In this document: positions 1 to 13,200 of the stretch, piece by piece
Numbering within the stretch: position 1 is the stretch's first letter
Layout: each line of letters begins with the position of its first letter
Origin: Eutreptiella sp. 'Long Island Sound 2002'
Lineage: Eukaryota > Euglenozoa > Euglenophyceae > Eutreptiales > Eutreptiaceae
Assembly: GCA_964036045.1 (NCBI GenBank)
Contig: OZ038381.1
Location: 136,182,306 to 136,246,305 of the forward strand
Length of the DNA stretch: 64,000 nucleotides
Reading direction: 5' to 3'
Translations under genes and position numbers: made by a program
Notes under the pieces: model-generated
Database searches by the model: none
The model's input: only the letters and a program-made list of their open reading frames with translations
Told to the model about the DNA's origin: nothing

Positions 1-3000
1 CCGTGCTTTCTGGCGTGGCTCCTCGAGTTGGGGTTAGGGACTCACAATCCACGCTTTGTTGCGTGGCCCCTCGAGTTGGGGTTAGGTACTCACAATCCAC
101 ACTTTGTTGTGTGGCCCCTCGAGTTGGGGTTAGGGACTCACAATCCACACTTTGTTGTGTGGCCCCTCGAGTTGGGGTTAGGGACTCACAATCCATGCTT
201 TGTTGCATGGCACTTCGAGTTGGGGTTAGGGACGCACAATCCACTCTTTATTGTGCGGCCCCTCGAGTTAGGGTTAGGGACTCTCAATCCATGCTTTGTT
301 GCATGGCCCCTCGAGTTGGGGTTAGGGACTCACAATCCATGCTTTGTTGCGTGGCCCCTCGAGTTGGGGTTAAGGACTCACAATACACGCTTTATTGCAT
401 GGCCCCTCGAGTTGGGGTTAGGGACTCACAATCCACACTTTGTTGCATGGCCCCTTGAGTTGGGGTTAGGGACTCACAATCCACACTTTGTTGTGTGTCC
501 CCTCGAGTTGGGGCTAGGGACTCACAATCCACGCTTTGTTGCATGGCCCCTCGAGTTGGGGTTAGGGACTCACAATGCACTCTTTATTGTGCGGCCCCTC
601 GAGTTGGGGTTAGGGACTCACAATCCATGCTTTTTTGCGTGGCCCCCGGAGTTTGGGTTAGGGACTCACAATCCACGCTTTGTTGCATGGCCCCTCGAGT
701 TGGGGTTAGGGACTCACAATCCATGCTTTGTTATGTGGCCTTTCTAGGTCGGCTGAGGGACTCACAATCCACGCTTTGTTGTGTGGCCCCTGGAGTTGGG
801 GTTAGGGACTCACAATCCACGCTTTACTGTGTGGCTCCTCGAGTTGGAGTTAGGGACTCACAATCCACGCTTTGTTGCATGACCGCTCGAGTTGGGGTTA
901 GGGACTCACAATCCATGCTTTGTTGCATGGCCCCTCGAGTTGGGGTTAGGGACTCACAATCCATGCTTTGTTGTGCGGCCCCTCTAGGTCCGGTGAGGGA
1001 CTCACAATCCACGCTTTCTGACGTGGCTCCTCGAGTTGGGGTGTGGGACTCACAATCCACGCTTTGTTGTGTGGCCCCTCGAGTTGGGGTTAGGGACTCA
1101 CAATCCACACTTTGTTGTGTGGCCCCTCGAGTTGGGGTTAGGGACTCACAATCCATGCTTTGTTGCGTCGCTCCTCGAGTTGGGGTTAGGGACTCACAAT
1201 CCACGCTTTATTGTGTGGCTCCTCGAGTTCGGGTTAGGGACTCACAATCCATGCTTTGTTGCATGGCCCCTCGAGTTGGGGTTAGGGACGCACAATCCAC
1301 TCTATTGTGCGGCCCCTCGAGTTAGGGTTAGGGACTCACAATCCATGCTTTTTTGCATGGCCCCTCGAGTTGGGGTTAGGGACTCACCATCCACGCTTTG
1401 TTGCATGGCCCCTCGAGTTGGGGTTAGGGACTCACAATCCACGTTTTATTGCATGGCCTCTCGAGTTGTGGTTAGGGACTCACAATCCATGCTTTGTTGC
1501 ATGGCCCCTCGAGTTGGGGTTAGGGACGCACAATCCACTCTATTGTGCGCCCCCTCGAGTTAGGGTTAGGGACTCACAATCCACGCTTTATTGCGTGGCT
1601 CCTCGAGTTGGGGTAAGGGACTCACCATCCACGCTTTGTTGTGCGGCCCCTCGAGGGTTAGGGACTCACAATCCATGCTTTGTTGTGTGGCCCCTCCAGG
1701 TCGGGTGAGGGACTCACAATCCACGCTTTATTGTGTGGCTCCTCGAGTTGGGGTGAGGGACTCACAATCCATGCTTTTTTGCGTGGCCCGTCGAGTTGGG
1801 GTTAGGGACTCACAATCCACGCTTTATTGCATGGCCCCTCTAGGTCGGGTGAGGGACTCACAATCCACGCTTTATTGTGTGGCTCCTCGAGTTGGGGTTA
1901 GGGACGCACCACCCATGCTTTTTTGTGTGGCCCCTCGAGTTGGGGTTAGGGACTCACAATCCATGCTTTGTGGCGTGGCTCCTCGAGTCGGGGTTAGGGA
2001 CTCACAATCCACGCTTTGTTGCGTCGCCCCTCGAGTTGGGGTTAGGGACTCACAATCCACACTTTGTTCTGTGGCCCCTCGAGTTGGGGTTAGGGACTCA
2101 CTATCCACGCTTTATTGTGTGGCCCCTCGAGTTGGGGTTAGGGACTCACAATCCACGCTTTGTTGCATGGCCCCTCGAGTTGGGGTCAGGGACTCACAAT
2201 CCACGCTTTGTTGCGTGGCTCCTCGAGTTGGGGTTAGGGACTCACATTCCATGCTTTGTTGCGTGGCCCCTCTAGGTCGGGTGAGGAACTCACAATCCAC
2301 GCTTTATTGTGTGGCCCCTCAAGTTGGGGTGAGGGCCTCACAATCCATGCTTTGTGACGTGGCTCCTCGAGTTGGGGTGTGGGACTCACCTCCCACGCTT
2401 TGTTGCGTGGCCCCTCGAGTCGGGGTTAGGGACTCACAATCCACACTTTGTTGTGTGGCCCCTCGAGTTGGGGTTAGGGACTCACAATCCACACTTTGTT
2501 GTGTGGCCCCTCGAGTTAGGGTTAGGGACTCACAATCCATGCTTTGTTGCGTGGCTCCTCGAGTTGGGGTTAGGGACTCACAATCCAGGCTTTGCTGTGT
2601 GGCTCCTCGAGTTGGGGTTAGGGACTCACAATACATGCTTTGTTGCATGGCCCCTCGAGTTGGGGTTAGGGACGCACAATCCACTCTTTATTGTGCGGCC
2701 CCTCGAGTTAGGGTTAGGGACTCACAATCCATGCTTTGTTGCATGGCCCCTCGAGTTGGGGTTAGGGACTCACAATCCACGCTTTGTTGCATGGCCCCTC
2801 GAGTTGGGGTTAGGGACTCACAATCCACGTTTTATTGCATGGCCTCTCGACTTGGGGTTAGGGACTCACAATCCATCCTTTTTTGCGTGGCCCCTCAAGT
2901 TGGGGTTAGGGACTCACAATCCATGCTTTGTTGCGTGGCCCCTCTAGGTCGCCTGAGGGACTCACAATCCACGCTTTATTGTGTGGCTCCTCGGGTTGGG

Positions 3001-6000
3001 GTTAGGGACTCACAATCCATGCTTTTTTGCGTGGCCCCTCGAGTTGGGGTTAGGGACTCACAATCCACGCTTTATTGCATGGCCCCTCGAGTTGGGGTGA
3101 GGGACGCACAATCCATGCTTTGTTGCGTCGCTCCTCGAGTTGGGGTTAGGGACTCACAATCCACGCTTTATTGTGTGGCTCCTCGAGTTGGGGTTAGGGA
3201 CTCACAATCCATGCTTTGTTGCATGGCCCCTCGAGTTGGGGTTAGGGACGCACAATCCACTCTATTGTGCGGCCCCTCGAGTTAGGGTTAGGGACTCACA
3301 ATCCATGCTTTTTTGCATGGCCCCTCGAGTTGGGGTTAGGGACTGACCATCCATGCTTTGTTGCATGGCCCCTCGAGTTGGGGTTAGGGACTCACAATCC
3401 ACGTTTTATTGCATCGCCTCTCGAGTTGGGGTTAGGGACTCACAATCCATGCTTTGTTGCATCGCCCCTCGAGTTGGGGTTAGGGACGCACAATCCACTC
3501 TATTGTGCGGCCCCTCGAGTTAGGGTTAGGGACTCACAATCCACGCTTTATTGCGTGGCTCCTCGAGTTGGGGTAAGGGACTCACCATCCACGCTTTGTT
3601 GTGCGGCCCCTCGAGGGTTAGGGACTCACAATCCATGCTTTGTTGTGTGGCCCCTCTAGGTCGGGTGAGGGACTCACAATGCACGCTTTATTGTGTGGCT
3701 CCTCGAGTTGGGGTGAGGGACTCACAATCCATGCTTTTTTGCGTGGCCCGTCGAGTTGGGGTTAGGGACTCACAATCCACGCTTTATTGCATGGCCCCTC
3801 TAGGTCGGGTGAGGGACTCACAATCCACGCTTTATTGTGTGGCTCCTCGAGTTGGCGTTAGGGACGCACCACCCATGCTTTTTTGTGTGGCCCCTCGAGT
3901 TGGGGTTAGGGACTCACAATCCATGCTTTGTTGCATGGCCCCTCGAGTTGGGGTTAGGGACGCACAATCCACTCTATTGTGCGGCCCCTCGAGTTAGGGT
4001 TAGGGACTCACAATCCATGCTTTTTTGCATGGCCCCTCGAGTTGGGGTTAGGGACTCACCATCCACGCTTTGTTGCATGGCCCCTCGAGTTGGGGTTAGG
4101 GACTCACAATCCACGTTTTATTGCATGGCCTCTCGAGTTGTGGTTAGGGACTCACAATCCATGCTTTGTTGCATGGCCCCTCGAGTTGGGGTTAGGGACG
4201 CACAATCCACTCTATTGTGCGGCCCCTCGAGTTAGGGTTAGGGACTCACAATCCACGCTTTATTGCGTGGCTCCTCGAGTTGGGGTAAGGGACTCACCAT
4301 CCACGCTTTGTTGTGCGGCCCCTCGAGGGTTAGGGACTCACAATCCATGCTTTGTTGTGTGGCCCCTCCAGGTCGGGTGAGGGACTCACAATCCACGCTT
4401 TATTGTGTGGCTCCTCGAGTTGGGGTGAGGGACTCACAATCCATGCTTTTTTGCGTGGCCCGTCGAGTTGGGGTTAGGGACTCACAATCCACGCTTTATT
4501 GCATGGCCCCTCTAGGTCGGGTGAGGGACTCACAATCCACGCTTTATTGTGTGGCTCCTCGAGTTGGGGTTAGGGACGCACCACCCATGCTTTTTTGTGT
4601 GGCCCCTCGAGTTGGGGTTAGGGACTCACAATCCATGCTTTGTGGCGTGGCTCCTCGAGTCGGGGTTAGGGACTCACAATCCACGCTTTGTTGCGTCGCC
4701 CCTCGAGTTGGGGTTAGGGACTCACAATCCACACTTTGTTCTGTGGCCCCTCGAGTTGGGGTTAGGGACTCACTATCCACGCTTTATTGTGTGGCCCCTC
4801 GAGTTGGGGTTAGGGACTCACAATCCACGCTTTGTTGCATGGCCCCTCGAGTTGGGGTCAGGGACTCACAATCCACGCTTTGTTGCGTGGCTCCTCGAGT
4901 TGGGGTTAGGGACTCACATTCCATGCTTTGTTGCGTGGCCCCTCTAGGTCGGGTGAGGAACTCACAATCCACGCTTTATTGTGTGGCCCCTCAAGTTGGG
5001 GTGAGGGACTCACAATCCATGCTTTGTGACGTGGCTCCTCGAGTTGGGGTGTGGGACTCACCTCCCACGCTTTGTTGCGTGGCCCCTCGAGTTGGGGTTA
5101 GGGACTCACAATCCACACTTTGTTGTGTGGCCCCTCGAGTTGGGGTTAGGGACTCACAATCCACACTTTGTTGTGTGGCCCCTCGAGTTAGGGTTAGGGA
5201 CTCACAATCCATGCTTTGTTGCGTGGCTCCTCGAGTTGGGGTTAGGGACACACAATCCAGGCTTTGCTGTGTGGCTCCTCGAGTTGGGGTTAGGGACTCA
5301 CAATACATGCTTTGTTGCATGGCCCCTCGAGTTGGGGTTAGGGACGCACAATCCACTCTTTATTGTGCGGCCCCTCGAGTTAGGGTTAGGGACTCACAAT
5401 CCATGCTTTGTTGCATGGCCCCTCGAGTTGGGGTTAGGGACTCACAATACATGCTTTGTTGCATGGCCCCTCGAGTTGGGGTTAGGGACGCACAATCCAC
5501 TCTTTATTGTGCGGCCCCTCGAGTTAGGGTTAGGGACTCACAATCCATGCTTTGTTGCATGGCCCCTCGAGTTGGGGTTAGGGACTCACAATCCACGCTT
5601 TGTTGCATGGCCCCTCGAGTTGGGGTTAGGGACTCACAATCCACGTTTTATTGCATGGCCTCTCGAGTTGGGGTTAGGGACTCACAATCCATCCTTTTTT
5701 GCGTGGCCCCTCAAGTTGGGGTTAGGGACTCACAATCCATGCTTTGTTGCGTGGCCCCTCTAGGTCGCCTGAGGGACTCACAATCCACGCTTTATTGTGT
5801 GGCTCCTCGAGTTGGGGTTAGGGACTCACAATCCATGCTTTTTTGCGTGGCCCCTCGAGTTGGGGTTAGGGACTCACAATCCACGCTTTATTGCATGGCC
5901 CCTCGAGTTGGGGTGAGGGACGCACAATCCATGCTTTGTTGCGTCGCTCCTCGAGTTGGGGTTAGGGACTCACAATCCACGCTTTATTGTGTGGCTCCTC

Positions 6001-9000
6001 GAGTTGGGGTTAGGGACTCACAATCCATGCTTTGTTGCATGGCCCCTCGAGTTGGGGTTAGGGACGCACAATCCACTCTATTGTGCGGCCCCTCGAGTTA
6101 GGGTTAGGGACTCACAATCCATGCTTTTTTGCATGGCCCCTCGAGTTGGGGTTAGGGACTGACCATCCACGCTTTGTTGCATGGCCCCTCGAGTTGGGGT
6201 TAGGGACTCACAATCCACGTTTTATTGCATCGCCTCTCGAGTTGGGGTTAGGGACTCACAATCCATGCTTTGTTGCATGGCCCCTCGAGTTAGGGTTAGG
6301 GACTCACAATCCACGCTTTATTGCGTGGCTCCTCGAGTTGGGGTAAGGGACTCACCATCCACGCTTTGTTGTGCGGCCCCTCGAGGGTTAGGGACTCACA
6401 ATCCATGCTTTGTTGTGTGGCCCCTCTAGGTCGGGTGAGGGACTCACAATCCACGCTTTATTGTGTGGCTCCTCGAGTTGGGGTGAGGGACTCACAATCC
6501 ATGCTTTTTTGCGTGGCCCGTCGAGTTGGGGTTAGGGACTCACAATCCACGCTTTATTGCATGGCCCCTCTAGGTCGGGTGAGGGACTCACAATCCACGC
6601 TTTATTGTGTGGCTCCTCGAGTTGGCGTTAGGGACGCACCACCCTTGCTTTTTTGTGTGGCCCCTCGAGTTGGGGTTAGGGACTCACAATCCATGCTTTG
6701 TGGCGTGGCTCCTCGAGTCGGGGTTAGGGACTCACAATCCACGCTTTGTTGCGTGGCCCCTCGAGTTGGGGTTAGGGACTCACAATCCACACTTTGTTCT
6801 GTGGCCCCTCGAGTTGGGGTTAGGGACTCACAATCCACGCTTTATTGTGTGGCCCCTCGAGTTGGGGTTAGGGACTCACAATCCACGCTTTGTTGCGTGG
6901 CTCCTCGAGTTGGGGTTAGGGACTCACAATCCATGCTTTGTTGCGTGGCCCCTCTAGGTCGGGTGAGGAACTCACAATCCACGCTTTATTGCGTGGCCCC
7001 TCAAGTTGGGGTGAGGGACTCACAACCCATGCTTTGTGACGTGGCTTCTCGAGTTGGGGTGTGGGACTCACAATCCACGCTTTGTTGCGTGGCCCCTCGA
7101 GTTGGGGTTAGGGACTCACAATCCACACTTTGTTGTGTGGCCCCTCGAGTTGGGGTTAGGGACTCACAATCCACACTTTGTTGTGTGGCCCCTCGAGTTG
7201 GGGTTAGGGACTCACAATCCATGCTTTGTTTTGTGGCCCCTCAAGTTGGGGTTAGGGACTCACAACCCATGCTTTGTGACGTGGCTCCTCGAGTTGGGGT
7301 GTGGGACTCACCTCCCACGCTTTGTTGCGTGGCCCCTCGAGTTGGGGTTAGGGACTCACAATCCACACTTTGTTGTGTGGCCCCTCGAGTTGGGGTTAGG
7401 GACTCACAATCCACACTTTGTTGTGTGGCCCCTCGAGTTAGGGTTAGGGACTCACAATCCATGCTTTGTTGCGTGGCTCCTCGAGTTGGGGTTAGGGACT
7501 CACAATCCACGCTTTGCTGTGTGGCTCCTCGAGTTGGGGTTAGGGACTCACAATCCATGCTTTGTTGCATGGCCCCTCGAGTTGGGGTTAGGGACGCACA
7601 ATCCACTCTTTATTGTGCGGCCCCTCGAGTTAGGGTTAGGGACTCACAATCCATGCTTTGTTGCATGGCCCCTCGAGTTGGGGTTAGGGACTCACAATCC
7701 ACGCTTTGTTGCATGGCCCCTCGAGTTGGGGTTAGCGACTCACAATCCATGCTTTGTTGTGTGGCCCCTCAAGTTGGGGTTAGGGACTCAGAATCCATGC
7801 TTTGTTGCGTGGCCCCTCTAGGTCGGCTGAGGGACTCACAATCCACGCTTTATTGTGTGGCTCCTCGAGTTGGGGTGAGGGACTCACAATCCATGCTTTT
7901 TTGCGTGGCCCCTCGAGTTGGGGTTAGGGACTCACAATCCACGCTTTATTGCATTGCCCCTCGAGTTGGGGTTAGGGACGCACAACCCATGCTTTGTTGT
8001 GTGGCCCCTTGAGTTGGGGTTAGGGACTCACAATCAATGCTTTTTGGCGTGGCTCCTCGAGTTGGGGTTAGGGACTCACAATCCACGCTTTGTTGCGTGG
8101 CCCCTCGAGTTGGGGTTAGGGACTCACGATCCGCGCTTTGTTGCATGGCCCCTCGAGTTGGGGTCGGGGACTCACAATCCACGCTTTGTTGCGTGGCTCC
8201 TCGAGTTGGGGTTAGGGACTCACAATGCACTCTTTATTGTGCGGCTCCTCGAGTTAGGGTTAGGGACTCACAATCCATGCTTTGTTGCGTGGCCCCTCTA
8301 GGTCGGGTGAGGGACTCACAATCCACGCTTTATTGTGTGGCCCCTCAAGTTGGGGTGAGGGACTCACAATCCATGCTTTTTTGCGTGGGCCCTCGAGTTG
8401 GGGTTAGGGACTCACATTCCACGCTTTGTTGCATGGCCCCTCAAGTTGGGGTTAGGGACCCACAATCCATGCTTTGTTGCATGGCCCCTTGAGTTGGGGT
8501 TAGGGACTCACAATCCATGCTTTATTGTGTGGCCTTTCTAGGTCGGCTGAGGGACTCACAATCCACGCCCTGTTGTGTGGGCCCTCATGTTGGATTTAGG
8601 GGCTACCAGTCCATGCTTTGTTGCGTGGCCCCTCGAGTTGGGGTTAGGGACTCACAATCCATGCTTTGTTGCATGGCCCCTCGAGTTGGGGTGAGGGACT
8701 CACAATCCACGCTTTGTTGCATGGCCCCTTGAGTTGGGGTTAGGGACTCACAATCCATGCTTTGTTGCGTGGCCCCTCGAGTTGGGGTTAGGGACTGACA
8801 ATCCACGCTTTGTTGTGTGGCTCCTCGAGTTGGAGTTGGGAGCTACCAGTCCACGCTCTGTTGCATGGCCCCTCGAGTTGGGGTTAGGGACTCACAATCC
8901 ATGCTTGGGTGTGTGGCCCCTCGAGTTGGGGTCAGGGACTCACAAACCATGCTTTGTTGTGTGGGCCCTCAAGTTGGGGTTAGGGACTCACAAACCATGC

Positions 9001-9527
9001 TTTGTTGTGTGGCCCCTTGAGTTGGGGTTAGGGACTCACCATCCAAGCTTTGTTGTGTGGCTCCTAAAGGTGGGGTTAGGGACTCACAATCCATGCTTTT
9101 TTGCGCGGCCCCTCTAGGTCGGGTGAGGGACTCACAATCCACGCTTTCTTCTGTGGCCCCTCGAGTTGGGGTTAGGGACTCACAATCCATGCTTTATTGT
9201 GTGGCCCCTCGAGTTGGGGTTCAGGACTCACAATCCACGCTTTGTTGCATGGCCCCTCGAATTGGGCTTAGGGACTCACAATCCACGCTTTGTTGCATGG
9301 CCCCTCGAGTTGGGGTTAGGGACTCACAATCCACGCTTTGTTGCGTGGCCCCTCGAGTTAGGGTTAGGCACGCACAATCCACGTTTGTTCCGTGGCCCCT
9401 CGAGTTGGGGTTAGGGACTCACAATCCACGCTTTGTGGTGTGGCCCCTCGAGTTGGGGTTAGGGACTCACAATCCATGCTTTGTTGTGTGGCCCCTCGAG
9501 TTGGGGTTAGGGACTCGCAGTCCACGC
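1..9527. repeat. 48-bp minisatellite array, about 200 units
   Basis: Tandem array with a 48-bp unit containing CTCGAG, GGGGTTAGGGACTCAC and a CACGCTTTGTTGCGTGG-like half. It is cut by the left window edge, so its full size is unknown. Most units differ by C/T or A/G changes. Distinct variants include a CTAGGTCGGGTGAGG form, a GGTGTGGGA form, units missing 2 bp (CTCTATTG instead of CTCTTTATTG) and units missing 4 bp (CTCGAGGGTTAGGG). Because 48 is 16 codons, several frames stay open for hundreds of codons on both strands with 16-residue periods; I regard these as by-products of the period, not genes. Units past about 8500 are more diverged (for example GGGCTACCAGTCC forms), as expected at the edge of a homogenised array. 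Confidence 0.97.
1307..6430. repeat. Higher-order repeat inside the 48-bp array
   Basis: Blocks of variant units recur at 2,672 bp: the pattern at 1307-1708 reappears at 3979-4380, that at 1872-2108 at 4544-4780, and that at 2354 at 5026. The period equals 56 units of 48 bp minus 16 bp. This agrees with four 2-bp-deleted and two 4-bp-deleted units that I count per period. The second copy carries an extra 144 bp (three units) near 5440-5583. A further, rearranged copy of part of the block follows, with 4263 onward matching 6321 onward, to about 8010. A shorter block is also shared at 1307-1708 and 3267-3659. Confidence 0.85.
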
Positions 9528-10284
9528 CTAGCGCTTCCATCCTCTTTTCGGCCTTCGAGAAGGCAGGGACAACGTAGCCACTTGTGATCTGTCCAAGCAA
9601 GTAGTAGCAGAGTTGTGTGCCGTTTATAGTTTAATCGCAATCCTACTGCAAAGCCCAAGTCGAGGGACACAAAAATGCCCTGGATCTACAAGCATGCATT
9701 TTGCAACTGCCTGTAGCTTTTGTGGGCTGTATTTTCCTCCGTCCGTTTGGTGTACCAACGGCGGAGCGTATAAGATTGCTATTATATTGGCCCCATACCA
9801 GTGCCTTGGTGGCCTCTAATGGCGGCACTAGCGTTGGCCATGGCCTTGTCTGGACTCCTTTTCTTGAGCCTGATTTTGTTCCAAGTGCAGGCACACTGGA
9901 TGTTGGCCATGGCCCTATCAGGACTCTTTTCTTGGGCCTGATTTTGAATCTAGTGACAATGACACCATGTGAAACTATGTTATATTGGCCGAGTCCCAAC
10001 TAATTGGTGGCCACGCAAAGTACTGTGTGCTTTGTGGACTCGGCGTCCCATCTTTCAGGTCGCTATGGGGTTCCGTACGGAACCGGCAGCTGTACATATT
10101 GCGCATGTATTGTAAAAGTTGCATTTATTTCAATTTTTCAATTTTTTGTACAACTCACAGGACTTACAGCAAAAAAGGAATCACGCCACTTACCACAAAA
10201 GAAAAAAAACACGCATTTACCGCAAAAACATTTACCGGACTAGACGATTTTTTTGTACACGCCTTAGAATTTTCATGGAAATAA
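9528..10284. other. Unique spacer with small nested direct repeats
   Basis: No gene is supported here. Two imperfect direct repeats are nested: GTTGGCCATGGCC... at about 9832-9877 and 9902-9948, flanked by TTATATTGGCC...GGTGGCC at about 9783-9812 and 9980-10013. The last 120 bp is A-rich (TTACCGCAAAAACATTTACC type). The start (9556-9580) resembles 31179-31201 near the second minisatellite. Confidence 0.6.
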
Positions 10285-13200
10285 TCCCCAACACTGGCAA
10301 TTTGCTCCATGTTGGCATATGACGGCAGTAGCTGAGAGATATCCATGTGCAGTAATCTGCTGTCCTGGGGAATGCACGTTGCTTTTTGGTTCCAATGATG
10401 GACTGACGTTGTTGATTGGTCCTCATTGCGTTCCTGTGCTCTTCAACTATTGATGTGTGGCATTTTCGAAATCACTTTTGCCGGCCCTGTATTCCATTTA
10501 GGCAAATCAACTGTGCAGTGGAAGGATGCAGCTGACGCAATGCAGAGCTACAGAATGCCAGTCACTGGCAGGCCAGTGGAACCAGGTGTGATAGTCCTAT
10601 TTATCCTTTTGTTCACTTAGGCTCTGTGCTGTTGTTGGACGGTGATAGCTTTTGCTGTTTCTGTGTGCATCTTTTGTGTGTCTCAACCAAGTCCTATGGC
10701 CCTTTCAGGTGCTAATCCTGCGGTGTCGCGACGTTCAACGCAATGGGGGGTCGATGTTGAGGACGTTCACACAGGACCCACCAGTGGTTCTAAAGCGGCA
10801 CATCATCGGCGATCAACGGTGCGCTGGAAGGACGATGCAGCGAAGCGTCAGTCAACCTATTGGATGGATGATTTTGAGGGCGATCCCAGGGAGGTCACAA
10901 TGTTGGATGACGATGCAGCACCAACCAGCCAGTATGAGGGAGCCTGGCCAGGTCCTGTGTGCGCTTTTGTGCTCTGACATATCTGTCCGAGACACGAGAA
11001 TCATGCCAACAGGGAGCGTTTTTCAGGATTGGTGTCATTGTTGCCTCGTTTGTGCCCATTGGGTATCCTGTAGGGAGGGGTGTATAGGGTATATTCGAAA
11101 AGCCCTTGAAAAGGGGTATTGACAACACCTCAGGTCTGCATGCTGCACTGACATGATGGTGGGGAAATTGGTCCGTGGGCAGTGCATGTTCCGTTTGCCG
11201 CCTTGTGTTGTCCACAATCACTTGCCATTTCCGCATACAAATTGTCACAGCTTGCTGCTGCCTCCCCTGATGCACCACAGAAGCGTTTGGTTCGAAAGCG
11301 GGCACGTTCTGAGTGTACAGAATGGGTTAAGGTGATTCGAACATGGCCTGACAGGACAAAGAAGGCCTGCCACATCCGCTTGCAGCAGCCTCATGCAAGC
11401 ACCCTGAGCAGCAGATCCTCTCCATGAGTGAGGTTACCACTTTACAAGCCACCTTTTGGGATCGAAAACAGGAGCCCACAACATATGCAGGATTGGCAAA
11501 AGCTGAAACAACATGTCCCGACCAATAAAACATCGTGATTTTTGCCCCAATGGGGTCCCTGCCCTTGCAAACAATTACAATGATTCTGAATAAATATGGA
11601 TGAACGGTGCAGGGCATGTTTCTGTGGGTTGCTCACTTCATTGTCTGATTACCTGCAGCTGCAAACACCCAATGCTCCTGCCAATTGCTCATTTAAATGG
11701 CCGTTTCATGCAGATTTCAAAAAGTACAGACAAACACATCCCCCTCTTTATGGGATGACATTTTCCCTCATTGCTGCGAAGGTTGGAAAACATCCCCAAC
11801 ACTGGCAATTTGCTCCATGTTGGCATATGACGGCAGTAGCTGAGAGATATCCATGTGCAGTAATCTGCTGTCCTGGGGAATGCACGTTGCGTTTTGGTTC
11901 CAATGATGGACTGACGTTGTCGATTGGTCCTCATTGCGTTCCTGTGCTCTTCAACTATTGATGTGTGGCATTTTCGAAATCACTTTTGCCGGCCCTGTGT
12001 TCCATTTAGGCAAATCAACTGCGCAGTGGAAGGATGCAGCTGACGCAATGCAGAGCTACAGAATGCCAGTCACTGGCAGGCCAGTGGAACCAGGTGTGAT
12101 AGTCCTATTTATCCTTTTGTTCACTTAGGCTCTGTGCTGTTGTTGGACGGTGATAGCTTTTGCTGTTTCTGTGTGCATCTTTTGTGTGTCTCAACCAAGT
12201 CCTATGGCCCTTTCAGGTGCTAATCCTGCGGTGTCGCGACGTTCAACGCAATGGGGGGTCGATGTTGAGGACGTTCACACAGGACCCACCAGTGGTTCTA
12301 AAGCGGCACATCATCGGCGATCAACGGTGCGCTGGAAGGACGATGCAGCGAAGCGTCAGTCAACCTATTGGATGGATGATTTTGAGGGCGATCCCAGGGA
12401 GGTCACAATGTTGGATGACGATGCAGCACCAACCAGCCAGTATGAGGGAGCCTGGCCAGGTCCTGTGTGCGCTTTTGTGCTCTGACATATCTGTCCGAGA
12501 CAAGAGAATCATGCCAACAGGGAGCCTTTTTCAGGATTGGTGTCATTGTTGCCTCGTTTGTGCCCATTGGGTGTCCTGTAGGGAGGGGTGTATAGGGTAT
12601 ATTCGAAAAGCCCTTGAAAAGGGATATTCACAACACCTCAGGTCTGCATGCTGCACTGACATGATGGTGGGGAAATTGGTCCGTGGGCAGTGCATGTTCC
12701 GTTTGCCGCCTTGTGTTGACAGCAATCACTTGCCATTGCCGCAAACAAATTGTCACAGCTTGCTGCTGCCTCCCCTGATGCACCACAGAAGCGTTTGGTT
12801 CGAAAAGGGGCACGTTCTGAGTGTGCAGAATGGGTTAAGGTGATTCGAACATGGCCTGACAGGACAAAGAAGGCCCGCCACATCCGCTTGCAGCAGCCTC
12901 ATGCAAGCACCCTGAGCAGCAGATCCTCTCCATGAGTGAGGTTACCACTTTACAAGCCAGCTTTTGGGATCGAAAACAGGAGCCCACAACATATGCAGGA
13001 TTGGCAAAAGCTGAAACAACATGTCCCGACCAATAAAACATCGTGATTTTTGCCCCAATGGGGTCCCTGCCCTTGCAAACAATTACAATGATTCTGAATA
13101 AATATGGATGAACGGTGCAGGGCATGTTTCTGTGGGTTGCTCACTTCATTGTCTGATTTCCTGCAGCTGCAAACACCCAATGCTCCTGCCAATTGCTCAT

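Noticed and set aside
1-9527. CRISPR-like array
   Set aside because: There are no unique spacers between conserved repeats; the whole 48-bp unit repeats with point variation. The context is eukaryotic.
3-9587. Long ORFs (up to about 610 codons) with 16-residue repeats across the left array
   Set aside because: The unit length is a multiple of three, so several frames on both strands stay open; long frames overlap one another, drift between frames at 2-bp and 4-bp deletions, and show no composition or start-site evidence of a protein gene.
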